Assembly: GCF_003194605.1 (NCBI RefSeq)
Contig: NZ_QHKY01000003.1
Span: forward strand, 372,001-436,000
Direction of reading: 5' to 3'
DNA: 64,000 bases
Source: Nocardioides gilvus
Lineage (GTDB): Bacteria > Actinomycetota > Actinomycetes > Propionibacteriales > Nocardioidaceae
Translations under genes and position numbers: made by a program
Part shown: positions 43,101 through 50,638 of the stretch, one piece after another
Numbering within the stretch: the stretch's first letter is position 1
Layout of the letters: the number at the start of each line of letters is the position of its first letter
The notes under the pieces: generated by a model
Seen by the model: only the letters and a program-made list of their open reading frames with translations
What the model was told of the DNA's origin: nothing
Databases searched by the model: none

Positions 43101-44700
43101 GGACCACCACCGGTGTCTGCGGGGGCTTGGAGACGTTGCCGTCCTCGAAGCTCGCTCCGGCCTCGACGGCGCTGATGTCGCTCTTGAGCGGGCCACGGTT
43201 GCTCAACTTGACGGCGGTGCCGTCGAGTCGGCTCTTGATGAGTTCCTCGAGCTGGTCGGCGACCTGGGAGGCCGTGGCCTGGGAGTCGGCGAGGTGGATG
43301 CCGGCGACCGGGCTCTGCGGAGAGGTGGTGTGCGGCAACCAGCTGAGCCAGTCGACGTGCGGCAGCTCGGACGGGCTGGTCACGGCCGTGACCACCACTT
43401 CGCTGGGCGAGTGCAGACCCACCAGCTGGACGAGCAGGCCGCGCAGCGCGTCGTACGCGTTCTCGGCGGAACCCACCACGCCCAACGCGCCCGAATAGGT
43501 GGCGCTCTCGATGACCGGGACGTCGCGCACCCAGCGGTGCCGCTCCTGGAGCTCCTCGAGCTTCAGCCGGTACTCCGGGAGACCCTCGTCGAGCGGGGCC
43601 CCCTCCGCGATGGTGTTGCGCGAGGCGAGCACCCCGGTGCCGAGTCGCAGGTGGAGGAAGGACCAGTGCTCGGGGCGTCGGGTCCAGAGCAGCGGGTCGC
43701 GCTCCAGTCCGGCCTCGAAGACCTCGGCGACCGTCGGGACCTCCGCCTGACGGATCCGCTGCTCGCGGGGCAGCTCGGTCCCGAGCGTCTCCTCGAGCTC
43801 CGCGAGCTGGGCTTCGAACCTGGCCACTTCGGTGGCGTGACGCCGCTTGTTGCGCATCCGGGTGGTGGTGAAGTTGCCGACCATCATCATCGGCGCCATC
43901 AGCACGAAGATCAGCGACATCGGGTTGCCGGTGATGGCGTACATCGAGACACCCATGACCACGGGCGGGAACATCATCAGCCACGGGAACATCTGGGGCT
44001 CGCGGTCGCCCGGGACGGCAGGGCGGGCGTGCTGCTCGGAGGGGTAACGGACCTCGACACGAGGCGAGCGGTTGAAGGGGGTGCCGCCGTTGCGGATCTC
44101 GCCCGGAGTCACGTCCGGGCTGGTGCGCAGGGGGTGGAACTCCAGTCCGGTGTCACCCACGGTGATGACCTGCCCCGGCAGCGCCGCGACCCGGCTGACC
44201 ACCTGGCCGTCGACCAGGATGCCGTTGGCCGAGTTGAGGTCGACGACGTCGATCGACGACGAGACATCGATCCGGGCATGGCGCTTGGAGACGAACGAGT
44301 CGTTGAGGACGACGTCGCAACCCACGTCGCGTCCGACCTCGAAGGAGCCGGCCGGGAGCCGGAACTCCTTGCCCCGGTCGGGTCCGGCGGTGACGCGCAG
44401 GAGGACCTGCGCCGCCTGCTGACCGGCCGTCGCCGCCCCGGTGGTCACCGGGACCACCCGGACGGTGTGACCGGAGGCGACGGCTGCGTCCGCGATGATC
44501 CGGTCGTGGCTCAGCACCATCGGGCCGCTGCCCGGGGCGGTGACGCTCAACGTCACCGTGCCCTCCGGCGTACGCGGGTCCTCGGGGTCGGTCTCGACGA
44601 GCTCGCGAGCGATCTCACCTGCGGTCGCGGCCGCGTCAGTGGTGATGACCACGTCGACCTCAGCGCCGGAGGACCGCTGGTAGGTGACCTTCAGTTTCAC
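40186..44700 (-). CDS. EssC/EccC-type type VII secretion ATPase with N-terminal FHA domain
   Basis: A 1504-residue motor. Residues 1-90 look like a beta-grasp or FHA-like domain. Residues about 105-200 are an FHA domain (FEVGRDVGCDVVLNDSF, then SKRHARID and NSANGILVDG). Two membrane segments lie at about 235-283. Three FtsK/SpoIIIE ATPase domains follow. D1 has Walker A GGTTGAGKSEF (about 705) and Walker B LILVIDEFAAL. D2 has GTGGSGKSVLL (about 1032) with DN instead of DE. D3 has GPSGSGRST (about 1308) and no DE. FHA plus three ATPases on one chain is the EssC layout. It is coupled to the RDD-FHA gene. Confidence 0.9.
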   Translation of the reverse strand: MKLKVTYQRSSGAEVDVVITTDAAATAGEIARELVETDPEDPRTPEGTVTLSVTAPGSGPMVLSHDRIIADAAVASGHTVRVVPVTTGAATAGQQAAQVLLRVTAGPDRGKEFRLPAGSFEVGRDVGCDVVLNDSFVSKRHARIDVSSSIDVVDLNSANGILVDGQVVSRVAALPGQVITVGDTGLEFHPLRTSPDVTPGEIRNGGTPFNRSPRVEVRYPSEQHARPAVPGDREPQMFPWLMMFPPVVMGVSMYAITGNPMSLIFVLMAPMMMVGNFTTTRMRNKRRHATEVARFEAQLAELEETLGTELPREQRIRQAEVPTVAEVFEAGLERDPLLWTRRPEHWSFLHLRLGTGVLASRNTIAEGAPLDEGLPEYRLKLEELQERHRWVRDVPVIESATYSGALGVVGSAENAYDALRGLLVQLVGLHSPSEVVVTAVTSPSELPHVDWLSWLPHTTSPQSPVAGIHLADSQATASQVADQLEELIKSRLDGTAVKLSNRGPLKSDISAVEAGASFEDGNVSKPPQTPVVVLVITEHAPIDRARFVQLSEAAADAGILPLWVSSRPRDLPAVCRTYVDVSAGLGQAEVNFVRHGVRLNQVVVEGVSADNARRFAHALSPLTDAGAVTADVSDLPRMVSMTTLLGPEIVSSSAAVVERWRQNLSIHQREGAPKPRRRAGTLRALVGQAGADAMHLDLRTQGPHALVGGTTGAGKSEFLQAWVLGMAAEYSPDRVSFLFVDYKGGAAFADCVKLPHCVGLVTDLSPHLVRRALTSLRAELHHREHLLNRKKAKDLLELEKRGDPESPPALILVIDEFAALAKEVPEFVDGVVDIAQRGRSLGIHLIMATQRPAGVIKDNLRANTNLRVALRMADESDSTDVIGSADAAHFDPSVPGRGIVKTGPGRLTGFQSAYAGGHTTEGDAPASVTVQPLGFGVLRAWERPESALDVEPKDLGPSDLVRTVTAIEHASRLAEIPTPRRPWLDELSTAYDLAILGPRTDTEMILGVADIPQLQTQKLVHFRPDVDGNLAVYGTGGSGKSVLLRTLAAGAGVTPRGGPVEVYGLDFAAGGLRMLEALPHVGSVVSGDDHERVGRLLRRLREIAEQRARDFPAVDAGSITEYRRIANRPDEPRILLLVDNFPAFREAYETGGIRLQLYATFQQLLSEGRQLGIHVVFTADRPASVPGSVASSVPRRVVLRLADESSYLVVGVPTDVLDVASPPGRAVVDGMETQLAILGGSGNVADQSQALGKLSRAMDRLGREAAPAIRSLPHEVSLDDLPTEVGGQPVLGMSDDTLAPIGFDPSGVLIIGGPSGSGRSTAVVTLAQSLLRWDSRVELIYLGNRRSVAFQSSRWEAGAFDPESVAVLAREIAARMADRSVKHRIAVVVESLPDFLSTPADSAIVELARVAKRSEHLLIAEADIGSWSSMMPLYSEMRSARRGILLQPEPLEGDSVLRTPFPRASRSEFPPGRGMAVLSGRAVRVQLPLPSRGVVPIDAASSGP

Positions 44701-45983
44701 TGCGCACGCTCCACGACGAAGGCGTAGTCACCGAAGGCGACCCGGGCGCCCGCGACGAGCGGGGTGATCGTGCGCGCCGGGATCCGGGTCTCGGAGCTCC
44801 CCTCGAGGAGGTAGACGCCGTTGGTGGAGGAGAGGTCCTCCACACTCAGCGAGTCGGCGTCGCCACGCAGGACCGCGTGGGTCTTCGACATGGTCCGTTG
44901 CGGGTCGTCGACACGCACGGCAGTCGCGTCGGGCACCGTCGCCACGCTCGGCTGGCGGCCGATGACGACCGTCCCGCTCACCTCGACGGTGGTGCCGTCG
45001 GCGACCAGTCGCCAGGGAGCGGAGGGCGCGGGCTCCACCGGCGCGGCGGGCACCATCGGCGCGGGCTCCACGGGTTCCACCGGCACGGCGGGCTCCACCG
45101 GCGCGGCAGGCACCACGGGTTCCACCGGCGCAGCGGGCTCCACTGGCCCAGCGGGCTCCACCGGCGCAGCGGGCTCCACCGGCACGGCAGGCGACGCACC
45201 AGCAGGCGGCGCAGGCGGCGCGAGCGGCGGCGGGGTCACCACGGGCGGCGGCGGCACGCGGGGCACGCCAGCTGTCGGACCGGCGGTCGGGGCGGGAGGC
45301 TGGTTGAGGGTCAACGCCGAGGGCGTGGAGGCGGAGCTCACCGGTGGCGGCGCGGAGGCCGCTCCGGTGGCCAGGGAGGGGCGCATCGGCGGAGGCGGCG
45401 GTGCGGGCAGCGGAGTCGGAGCGCCGGGGACGACGGTGGGGACCCGACGTACGGGGGTGGTCACTGCTGCTTCCTCCCGGCCACTCCCCAGGAGCACCAC
45501 CGAGTTGACCGCACCGTCGTGCCAGCCCTGACGGCGCTGGGCACGAGGGATGACGAAGGCCTGGATGAGCAGCGGGAGGGCACACAGCGAGCCGAGCAGG
45601 CTGAGAACGAGGTAGCGCAGGAAGGCCCGGCCCCACCCGATCGGGGCGCCCGAGTCGGCGTCGACCACCCGAATGCCCACGATCCGCTTGCCGATCGACT
45701 GCCCCTTCGTGGCCACGCCGTGCCACTGGACCAGGGCGAGGAGGAAGGACAGACCCAGCCCGCACAGGAGCAGCACGTTGCCCCACGGCGAGTTGCCGCT
45801 GTGGTCGACGGTGGCAGTGAGGGCCGCCCGCAACAGCAACACGTAACCGGGCAGGAGCAACAGCACCGGCAGGGCGCCGTCGATCAGGTAGGCGCCGATG
45901 CGCCTGCCCAGGGAGGCGTAGGGCGCGGTCGCGGAGACCGGCGCATCATCCATCGGGGACGTGTCGATGCCAGGGCTGTTCAT
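44697..45983 (-). CDS. RDD membrane protein with C-terminal FHA domain
   Basis: A 428-residue protein. Residues about 20-155 are an RDD domain with hydrophobic helices (GAYLIDGALPVLLLLPGYVL, VLLLCGLGLSFLLALVQWHG) and KGQSIGKRIVGIRVVDADSG. Residues about 185-330 are a Pro-rich linker with many PVEPAAPVEP-type repeats (nucleotides about 45020-45190). Residues about 335-428 are an FHA domain (VVIGRQPSVATVPDATAV, then TMSKTHAVLRGD and DLSSTNGVYLLEG) suited to phosphothreonine binding. It overlaps the transglutaminase-like and EssC genes by four bases each, linking kinase signalling to the secretion motor. Confidence 0.85.
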   Translation of the reverse strand: MNSPGIDTSPMDDAPVSATAPYASLGRRIGAYLIDGALPVLLLLPGYVLLLRAALTATVDHSGNSPWGNVLLLCGLGLSFLLALVQWHGVATKGQSIGKRIVGIRVVDADSGAPIGWGRAFLRYLVLSLLGSLCALPLLIQAFVIPRAQRRQGWHDGAVNSVVLLGSGREEAAVTTPVRRVPTVVPGAPTPLPAPPPPPMRPSLATGAASAPPPVSSASTPSALTLNQPPAPTAGPTAGVPRVPPPPVVTPPPLAPPAPPAGASPAVPVEPAAPVEPAGPVEPAAPVEPVVPAAPVEPAVPVEPVEPAPMVPAAPVEPAPSAPWRLVADGTTVEVSGTVVIGRQPSVATVPDATAVRVDDPQRTMSKTHAVLRGDADSLSVEDLSSTNGVYLLEGSSETRIPARTITPLVAGARVAFGDYAFVVERAQ

Positions 45984-48313
45984 CGCTTCACCTTCTTGAG
46001 CAGAGCAGAGACGTGGCGGCCGGGACGGACAACGACGCGTTGGACGGGGCGGGAGTCACGCAGGGACGCCCCCGCGGAGCTCACGGCCTTCCCACCACGG
46101 ACGAGTCCCGCCCGCCACGGGATCGAGGCCGGTGAGAGTGCCGCGAGCGGACGCCGCCACCAGGGAGCCGACTTTCGCATGCGCTTGACCGCGGTGTCGA
46201 CGTCCTTCCAGTACGCCTCCACCTCCTCGTCGCTGGGATGCGCGGGCCCGAAGACGTGCCCGTCGGCCCGGGCCGCCAAGGACGTGGCGGCGACGGTGGG
46301 GAACCGCTCGGCCAGGGCCACACCGTTCTGCCGGCGGGTGTTGCTCGCGGGCAACCGGACACCGAGGTCCCGGGCCCGGTCGGCGACCTCGCGCCACCCG
46401 CCGCTGAGCCGGACCACCGGGTCCTTGGCCCTGCGGCGACGTCGGCGGCGCACCAGTTTGACCAGCAGCAGGAGCCACAGCGGCGAGAGCAGGGCCAGGC
46501 CCTTCGCCACGGTGCCCAGGTGACCGAGCAGAGCCCAGATCTTCTCCAGGACGTCGTCGTTCCTCGCCTGGCCTGCCCCCTGCGGGGCCGTCTTGTCGCT
46601 GGAGTCCGGCTCTTCGGGCACCACCGGCGGCTGGATGACGTTCGGCTGGGGCTCCGGCTCAGGGTTCTCCTGCGTGTTCTTGGGGACCCGGTCCTTGTCG
46701 GGCGTCGGCTGGAAGGCCACCCACCCGACGCGTTCGAGCTTGACCTCCACCCAGGCGTCAACGTCGCTGCCGCGGACCTTGCCGGAGCGGTCAGGCACCT
46801 TGAACCCGATCACGACCCGGGCCGGCAGTCCGCGCGCCTGGCTCGCCACACCCATCGCGGAGGCGTACTGCTCGGCATTGCCGATCATCTCCTCGGGGGT
46901 CACCAGGTCGGTGATCCGCTTCACCCCGTGGCCAGCGGCGGACTTGGCCTCGTTGGGCTTGCCATCGCTGTAGAAACCTTCGCGGAGGGACTCCACCAAC
47001 ACCTGGGCCGCGGCCCCACCCGAGGGACCACCCGCGGCAGCGAACCACGACTGGACCTTCTTCGTCAGCGCCGGGACCTCCGCCGGCGGCACCGGGAGCG
47101 GACCCGGGGCCGCGTCGAGCGTGTCCGGGGACTCAGGCCTGGCCTGGCGCCGCACGCGGAAGTCGTACGTCATCCCGCGCTGGACACCGCCGATCTGCGC
47201 CATCGTCCCCGTCGCCCTGTTGTAGAGCACCTGGGAGCGGGCGGTGTCGTCGTCGCGTCCCTCGCGACTCACGGCGACCGCCGTGGTCTCACCGACGGTC
47301 GGCACCCACGGACCCGAGTAGTCCTCGACGGTGATGCTGACCTCCTCCTCACCCGACTCAGCCGGTTGCGAGGCAAGGCGTCCGAAGCTGCCCGACTGGG
47401 TCGGCGCCGACGGACCGCCTGCGACGTTCCAGACGATCCCGTCGAACGTGTCCATGGTCGCGATGCGCACGAGATCACCGGGCTCCAGGCCGGTGGTGCG
47501 GAACATCGTCTTGTCGCCCAGCCCCGCCTCGTCGTAGTACGCCCGGTAGCGGGACAGCGGGCTGGGGTGGTCGAGGGGGTCGAAGGGTGGCGTGACGTGG
47601 TCACGCAGGACCTCGCGCTGTTCGGCTCCGGCCACCAGGCCGGTGCCGGCTCCGACGCCACCGGCCACCGCCAGCACCAGGGCGGTGAGGGCCAGGCGCC
47701 GCGGCCACGCGACGCGTACGTCCCGGGTGGCGCGCCACCGGGTCCACACCAGCAGGCCGGCCGTCAGCGCGAAACCGCGCAGCACCGTGGTCCCGGTCTC
47801 CTGGTCACCGAACGCCGCGGCCACCACGAACGCCGCGACGGGGATGAGCGAGGCCCACTGCGGGCGGCGGCTGCGCCACAGCAGCACGCCGGCCACCACC
47901 CCACTGAGCAGACCGAGCAGGTAGGGCACGAGCAGGACGGTGTCGGTGCTGCCGAGCGGCGTGATCAGTGTCAGCGAGTCCCGCCAGGCCCGGACCAGGC
48001 CGGTGAGCAGGTCACGCAGCGCGTCGGGGGTCGGCAGGAGTCCGGCAACGGTCTGCTCCGGCAGCGCCAGGGCCGCGCCGAGGAAGAGGTAGACGACGAA
48101 GAGGCTGAGCGCGGTGAGCCACGGCCCGAACCGAGCACGCATCGAGACCAGCGCGACCGCCAGGCCGAGCAGCAGCCCGCCGCCGACCGCCAGCGCCCAG
48201 CGCCAGCCGCCGTACGCGTCGTGGAACGGGCTCGTCGCGACGGCGACGAGGGCCAGCAGGACGAGGACGTCGGCCACCACCAGGCGTGCCGACGGGCTCT
48301 GGGGGGTCGTCAC
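45980..48313 (-). CDS. TgpA/transglutaminase-like membrane protein lacking the catalytic triad
   Basis: A 777-residue protein. The first about 200 residues are a TgpA-type set of membrane helices, followed by an extracytoplasmic domain, a transglutaminase-like core at about 460-545 and a final helix near 590-620 with a cytoplasmic tail. In the core, the position normally holding the nucleophile (G-x-C-x-x-Y-A) reads GNAEQYA, so Cys is Ala480. The usual HAWVEV reads DAWVEV (Asp519). The FDPTP position reads FQPTP (Gln535). All three catalytic residues are therefore replaced; it is probably a pseudoenzyme. Coupled by GTGA to the DUF58 gene. Confidence 0.85.
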   Translation of the reverse strand: MTTPQSPSARLVVADVLVLLALVAVATSPFHDAYGGWRWALAVGGGLLLGLAVALVSMRARFGPWLTALSLFVVYLFLGAALALPEQTVAGLLPTPDALRDLLTGLVRAWRDSLTLITPLGSTDTVLLVPYLLGLLSGVVAGVLLWRSRRPQWASLIPVAAFVVAAAFGDQETGTTVLRGFALTAGLLVWTRWRATRDVRVAWPRRLALTALVLAVAGGVGAGTGLVAGAEQREVLRDHVTPPFDPLDHPSPLSRYRAYYDEAGLGDKTMFRTTGLEPGDLVRIATMDTFDGIVWNVAGGPSAPTQSGSFGRLASQPAESGEEEVSITVEDYSGPWVPTVGETTAVAVSREGRDDDTARSQVLYNRATGTMAQIGGVQRGMTYDFRVRRQARPESPDTLDAAPGPLPVPPAEVPALTKKVQSWFAAAGGPSGGAAAQVLVESLREGFYSDGKPNEAKSAAGHGVKRITDLVTPEEMIGNAEQYASAMGVASQARGLPARVVIGFKVPDRSGKVRGSDVDAWVEVKLERVGWVAFQPTPDKDRVPKNTQENPEPEPQPNVIQPPVVPEEPDSSDKTAPQGAGQARNDDVLEKIWALLGHLGTVAKGLALLSPLWLLLLVKLVRRRRRRRAKDPVVRLSGGWREVADRARDLGVRLPASNTRRQNGVALAERFPTVAATSLAARADGHVFGPAHPSDEEVEAYWKDVDTAVKRMRKSAPWWRRPLAALSPASIPWRAGLVRGGKAVSSAGASLRDSRPVQRVVVRPGRHVSALLKKVKR

Positions 48314-49599
48314 GTCGCGAGCCTCCTGACGGTCATGCTGAGGTCGTCGAGGTCGCCCAGGGTCGCGACGTGGAGGTCGCCCATCGACCGGAGGGTGGTC
48401 TGCGAGGCAGGCTGGGTGCGCAGCACGACGGCACGTACGTCGAGCGGCAGGTGGCGCCCGGCCCGACGGATCTCGGCAGGGTCGACCAGCGAGCCGCACA
48501 CCAGCACCGCGACGCTGGCGCCGCTGTGGTCCCGGGTGATCCGGCGGGCCACCTCGGCGAGGTTCGGGGCCTGGCGTTCGTACGCGACGTCGGAGAGCTG
48601 GTCCAGGAAACGCACCGGGGAGACCACCGGCAGCACGCGGGTCGACGTCACCGCGGTCAGGGAGTGGCCCTCCGAAAGGGTCTGGACGCCCAGCGAGGCA
48701 GCGACCGACACGGCGGCCTCGAACTCGTCGTCGGAGGCGTAGTCGTCGAGGCGGGTGCTCAGCGCGACGAGCATGTGCGAACGCCGCGTCTCCTCGAACT
48801 GACGCACCATGAGGGTGCCGGTGCGGGCGGTCGACTTCCAGTGGATGTAGCGGCGGTCGTCACCGGGGACGTACTCGCGCAGGGCATGGAAGGCGACGTC
48901 GTTGTCCGACAGCTTCTTCACCGTCCTGCCCTCGAGGTCGCGGACCAACCCAGCGGCCGTGCTCTCGATGCGTACGGTGCGCGGGTGGACGTACAGGAGC
49001 TCGGAGTCTGCGAGCACCTGCTCCCGGCGCAGCAGTCCCAGCGGGTCGGAGCGGACGGCCCGCACCGGGCCGACCTCGAGCACGGCGCGACGCGACGTCG
49101 GGATCGCGTACAGCTCCTCGTGCTCACCGTGCCCCGGGAGGCCGGGCAGGTCGAAGGCGGCGCGACCTCGTCCCACCGCCATCTCGATGGTGAGCGGCAT
49201 GGTCCGCAACCGGGAGTCATTGACCAGGACGAGACGGCCGTTGGCCTTCTCCCCCACCACGACGCGGTCGCGGCTCAGGTCCAGTCGGGCCTCGAGACGG
49301 TGGCTGCCCAGGACGAAGACGACCGCGACGGCCAGCAACGTCAGTGACGTCACGGCGGCGACGCTCAGCTCGGTCCAGTCCAGCACGACGGCAGCCACGG
49401 CCGCGGTCAGTGCCAGCGCGAGCACGCTCCACCCGAGTCCGGTGACGACCTCGGTCACCGGACGCGCGAAGGCGCGCGGACGCGCCGTCACCTCGAGGAG
49501 ACGAGCACGTCCGTCGAGCCCCAGGGTGACGGCGCGTCGCCGCCACGCCAGCAGGGACCGGCCCCACGAGAAGGGCTCGGACTGGACCGCGGAGGACAT
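48310..49599 (-). CDS. DUF58 domain protein with membrane anchor
   Basis: A 429-residue protein with an N-terminal pair of membrane helices (WSVLALALTAAVAAVVLDW, SLTLLAVAVVFVLGSH) and a C-terminal DUF58/vWA-like domain. The DUF58 block is REYVPGDDRRYIHWKSTART followed by LMVRQFEE. It is the usual partner of MoxR AAA ATPases. Start ATG 49599 overlaps the MoxR stop (TGATG). Together with MoxR it may act as a chaperone/assembly module for the giant surface protein or the transglutaminase-like protein. Confidence 0.88.
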   Translation of the reverse strand: MSSAVQSEPFSWGRSLLAWRRRAVTLGLDGRARLLEVTARPRAFARPVTEVVTGLGWSVLALALTAAVAAVVLDWTELSVAAVTSLTLLAVAVVFVLGSHRLEARLDLSRDRVVVGEKANGRLVLVNDSRLRTMPLTIEMAVGRGRAAFDLPGLPGHGEHEELYAIPTSRRAVLEVGPVRAVRSDPLGLLRREQVLADSELLYVHPRTVRIESTAAGLVRDLEGRTVKKLSDNDVAFHALREYVPGDDRRYIHWKSTARTGTLMVRQFEETRRSHMLVALSTRLDDYASDDEFEAAVSVAASLGVQTLSEGHSLTAVTSTRVLPVVSPVRFLDQLSDVAYERQAPNLAEVARRITRDHSGASVAVLVCGSLVDPAEIRRAGRHLPLDVRAVVLRTQPASQTTLRSMGDLHVATLGDLDDLSMTVRRLAT

Positions 49600-50567
49600 C
49601 AGGCAGCCCGTTCCTGCGGGGTCGGCAGCTGGTCGAGGATCCGGGTGACGACCTGGGTGGTGGTGGCGCCGCGGAACTCCTCCTCGGCGTCCAGCACCAT
49701 GCGGTGGGCGAGCACCGGCACCGCGAGGTCCTTGACGTCGTCGGGGATCACGTAGCCACGCCCCTCGGCCGCGGCGCGCACCCGGGCGGCGCGGACCAGG
49801 CCGAGACCGGCCCGGATGCTGCAACCCAGCACCACGTCGGGGGCCTCGCGGGTCTGCTCGATGAGCTCGGCGACGTACTCCAGGACCACCTGGTCGACGT
49901 GCACGGTGGCTGCCATGTCGATCATCGTGGCGACGTGGTCGTTGCTGATGATCGGGTCGAGGATCAGCCCGCCGCGCCCCAACGGCGCCTGGCTGAGGAT
50001 CTTGACCGAGCTCGCGTGGTCCGGGTAACCCAGCGACGTCTTGATCAGGAAGCGGTCGAGCTGGGCCTCCGGCAGGCGATAGGTGCCGGCCTGCTCGATC
50101 GGGTTCTGGGTGGCGATCACCATGAAGGGACGTCCCACCGGGTGCGTGATGCCGTCGACGGTGACCTGACTCTCCTCCATCACCTCGAGCAGCGCCGACT
50201 GCGTCTTCGGGGAGGCCCGGTTGATCTCGTCAGCGAGCACCACGTTGGCGAAGATCGGGCCCTCGTGGAACTCGAACTGCTGGGTGCGCTGGTCGAAGAT
50301 CGTCACACCGGTGACGTCGCTGGGGAGCAGGTCCGGGGTGAACTGGATACGGCTCTGCTTGCCGTCGAGGGTCTGCGCCATCGACCGGGCCAGGGAGGTC
50401 TTGCCGGTGCCGGGGAAGTCCTCGAGGAGCAGGTGCCCCTCGGCGAGCATGGCGGTCAACGCCAGCTGCACGACCTCGGTCTTGCCGAGCACGGCCCGCT
50501 CCACGTTGGCGACCAACTGGGCGAAGGTCGTGGAGAACCACTGGGTCTGTTCGGGGTTGAGCGTCAT
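49599..50567 (-). CDS. MoxR-family AAA+ ATPase
   Basis: A 322-residue AAA+ ATPase. Walker A is LLEDFPGTGKTSLARSM, Walker B VLADEINRASPKTQSALLEV, sensor 1 MVIATQNPIEQAGTYRLPEA. This is the MoxR signature set. ATG 50567 is the start of the homologous part, with a GAAAGG upstream; the gap of 71 bases after the giant gene is the first break in the operon's coupling. It is paired with DUF58. Confidence 0.92.
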   Translation of the reverse strand: MTLNPEQTQWFSTTFAQLVANVERAVLGKTEVVQLALTAMLAEGHLLLEDFPGTGKTSLARSMAQTLDGKQSRIQFTPDLLPSDVTGVTIFDQRTQQFEFHEGPIFANVVLADEINRASPKTQSALLEVMEESQVTVDGITHPVGRPFMVIATQNPIEQAGTYRLPEAQLDRFLIKTSLGYPDHASSVKILSQAPLGRGGLILDPIISNDHVATMIDMAATVHVDQVVLEYVAELIEQTREAPDVVLGCSIRAGLGLVRAARVRAAAEGRGYVIPDDVKDLAVPVLAHRMVLDAEEEFRGATTTQVVTRILDQLPTPQERAA

Positions 50568-50638
50568 CGGGTGCCTTTCACGAGGGCGTGGGAGAGGAGA
50601 GGGCGGAGGGGCAGGCGCGAAGTCGGCTTGCCCGCCGG

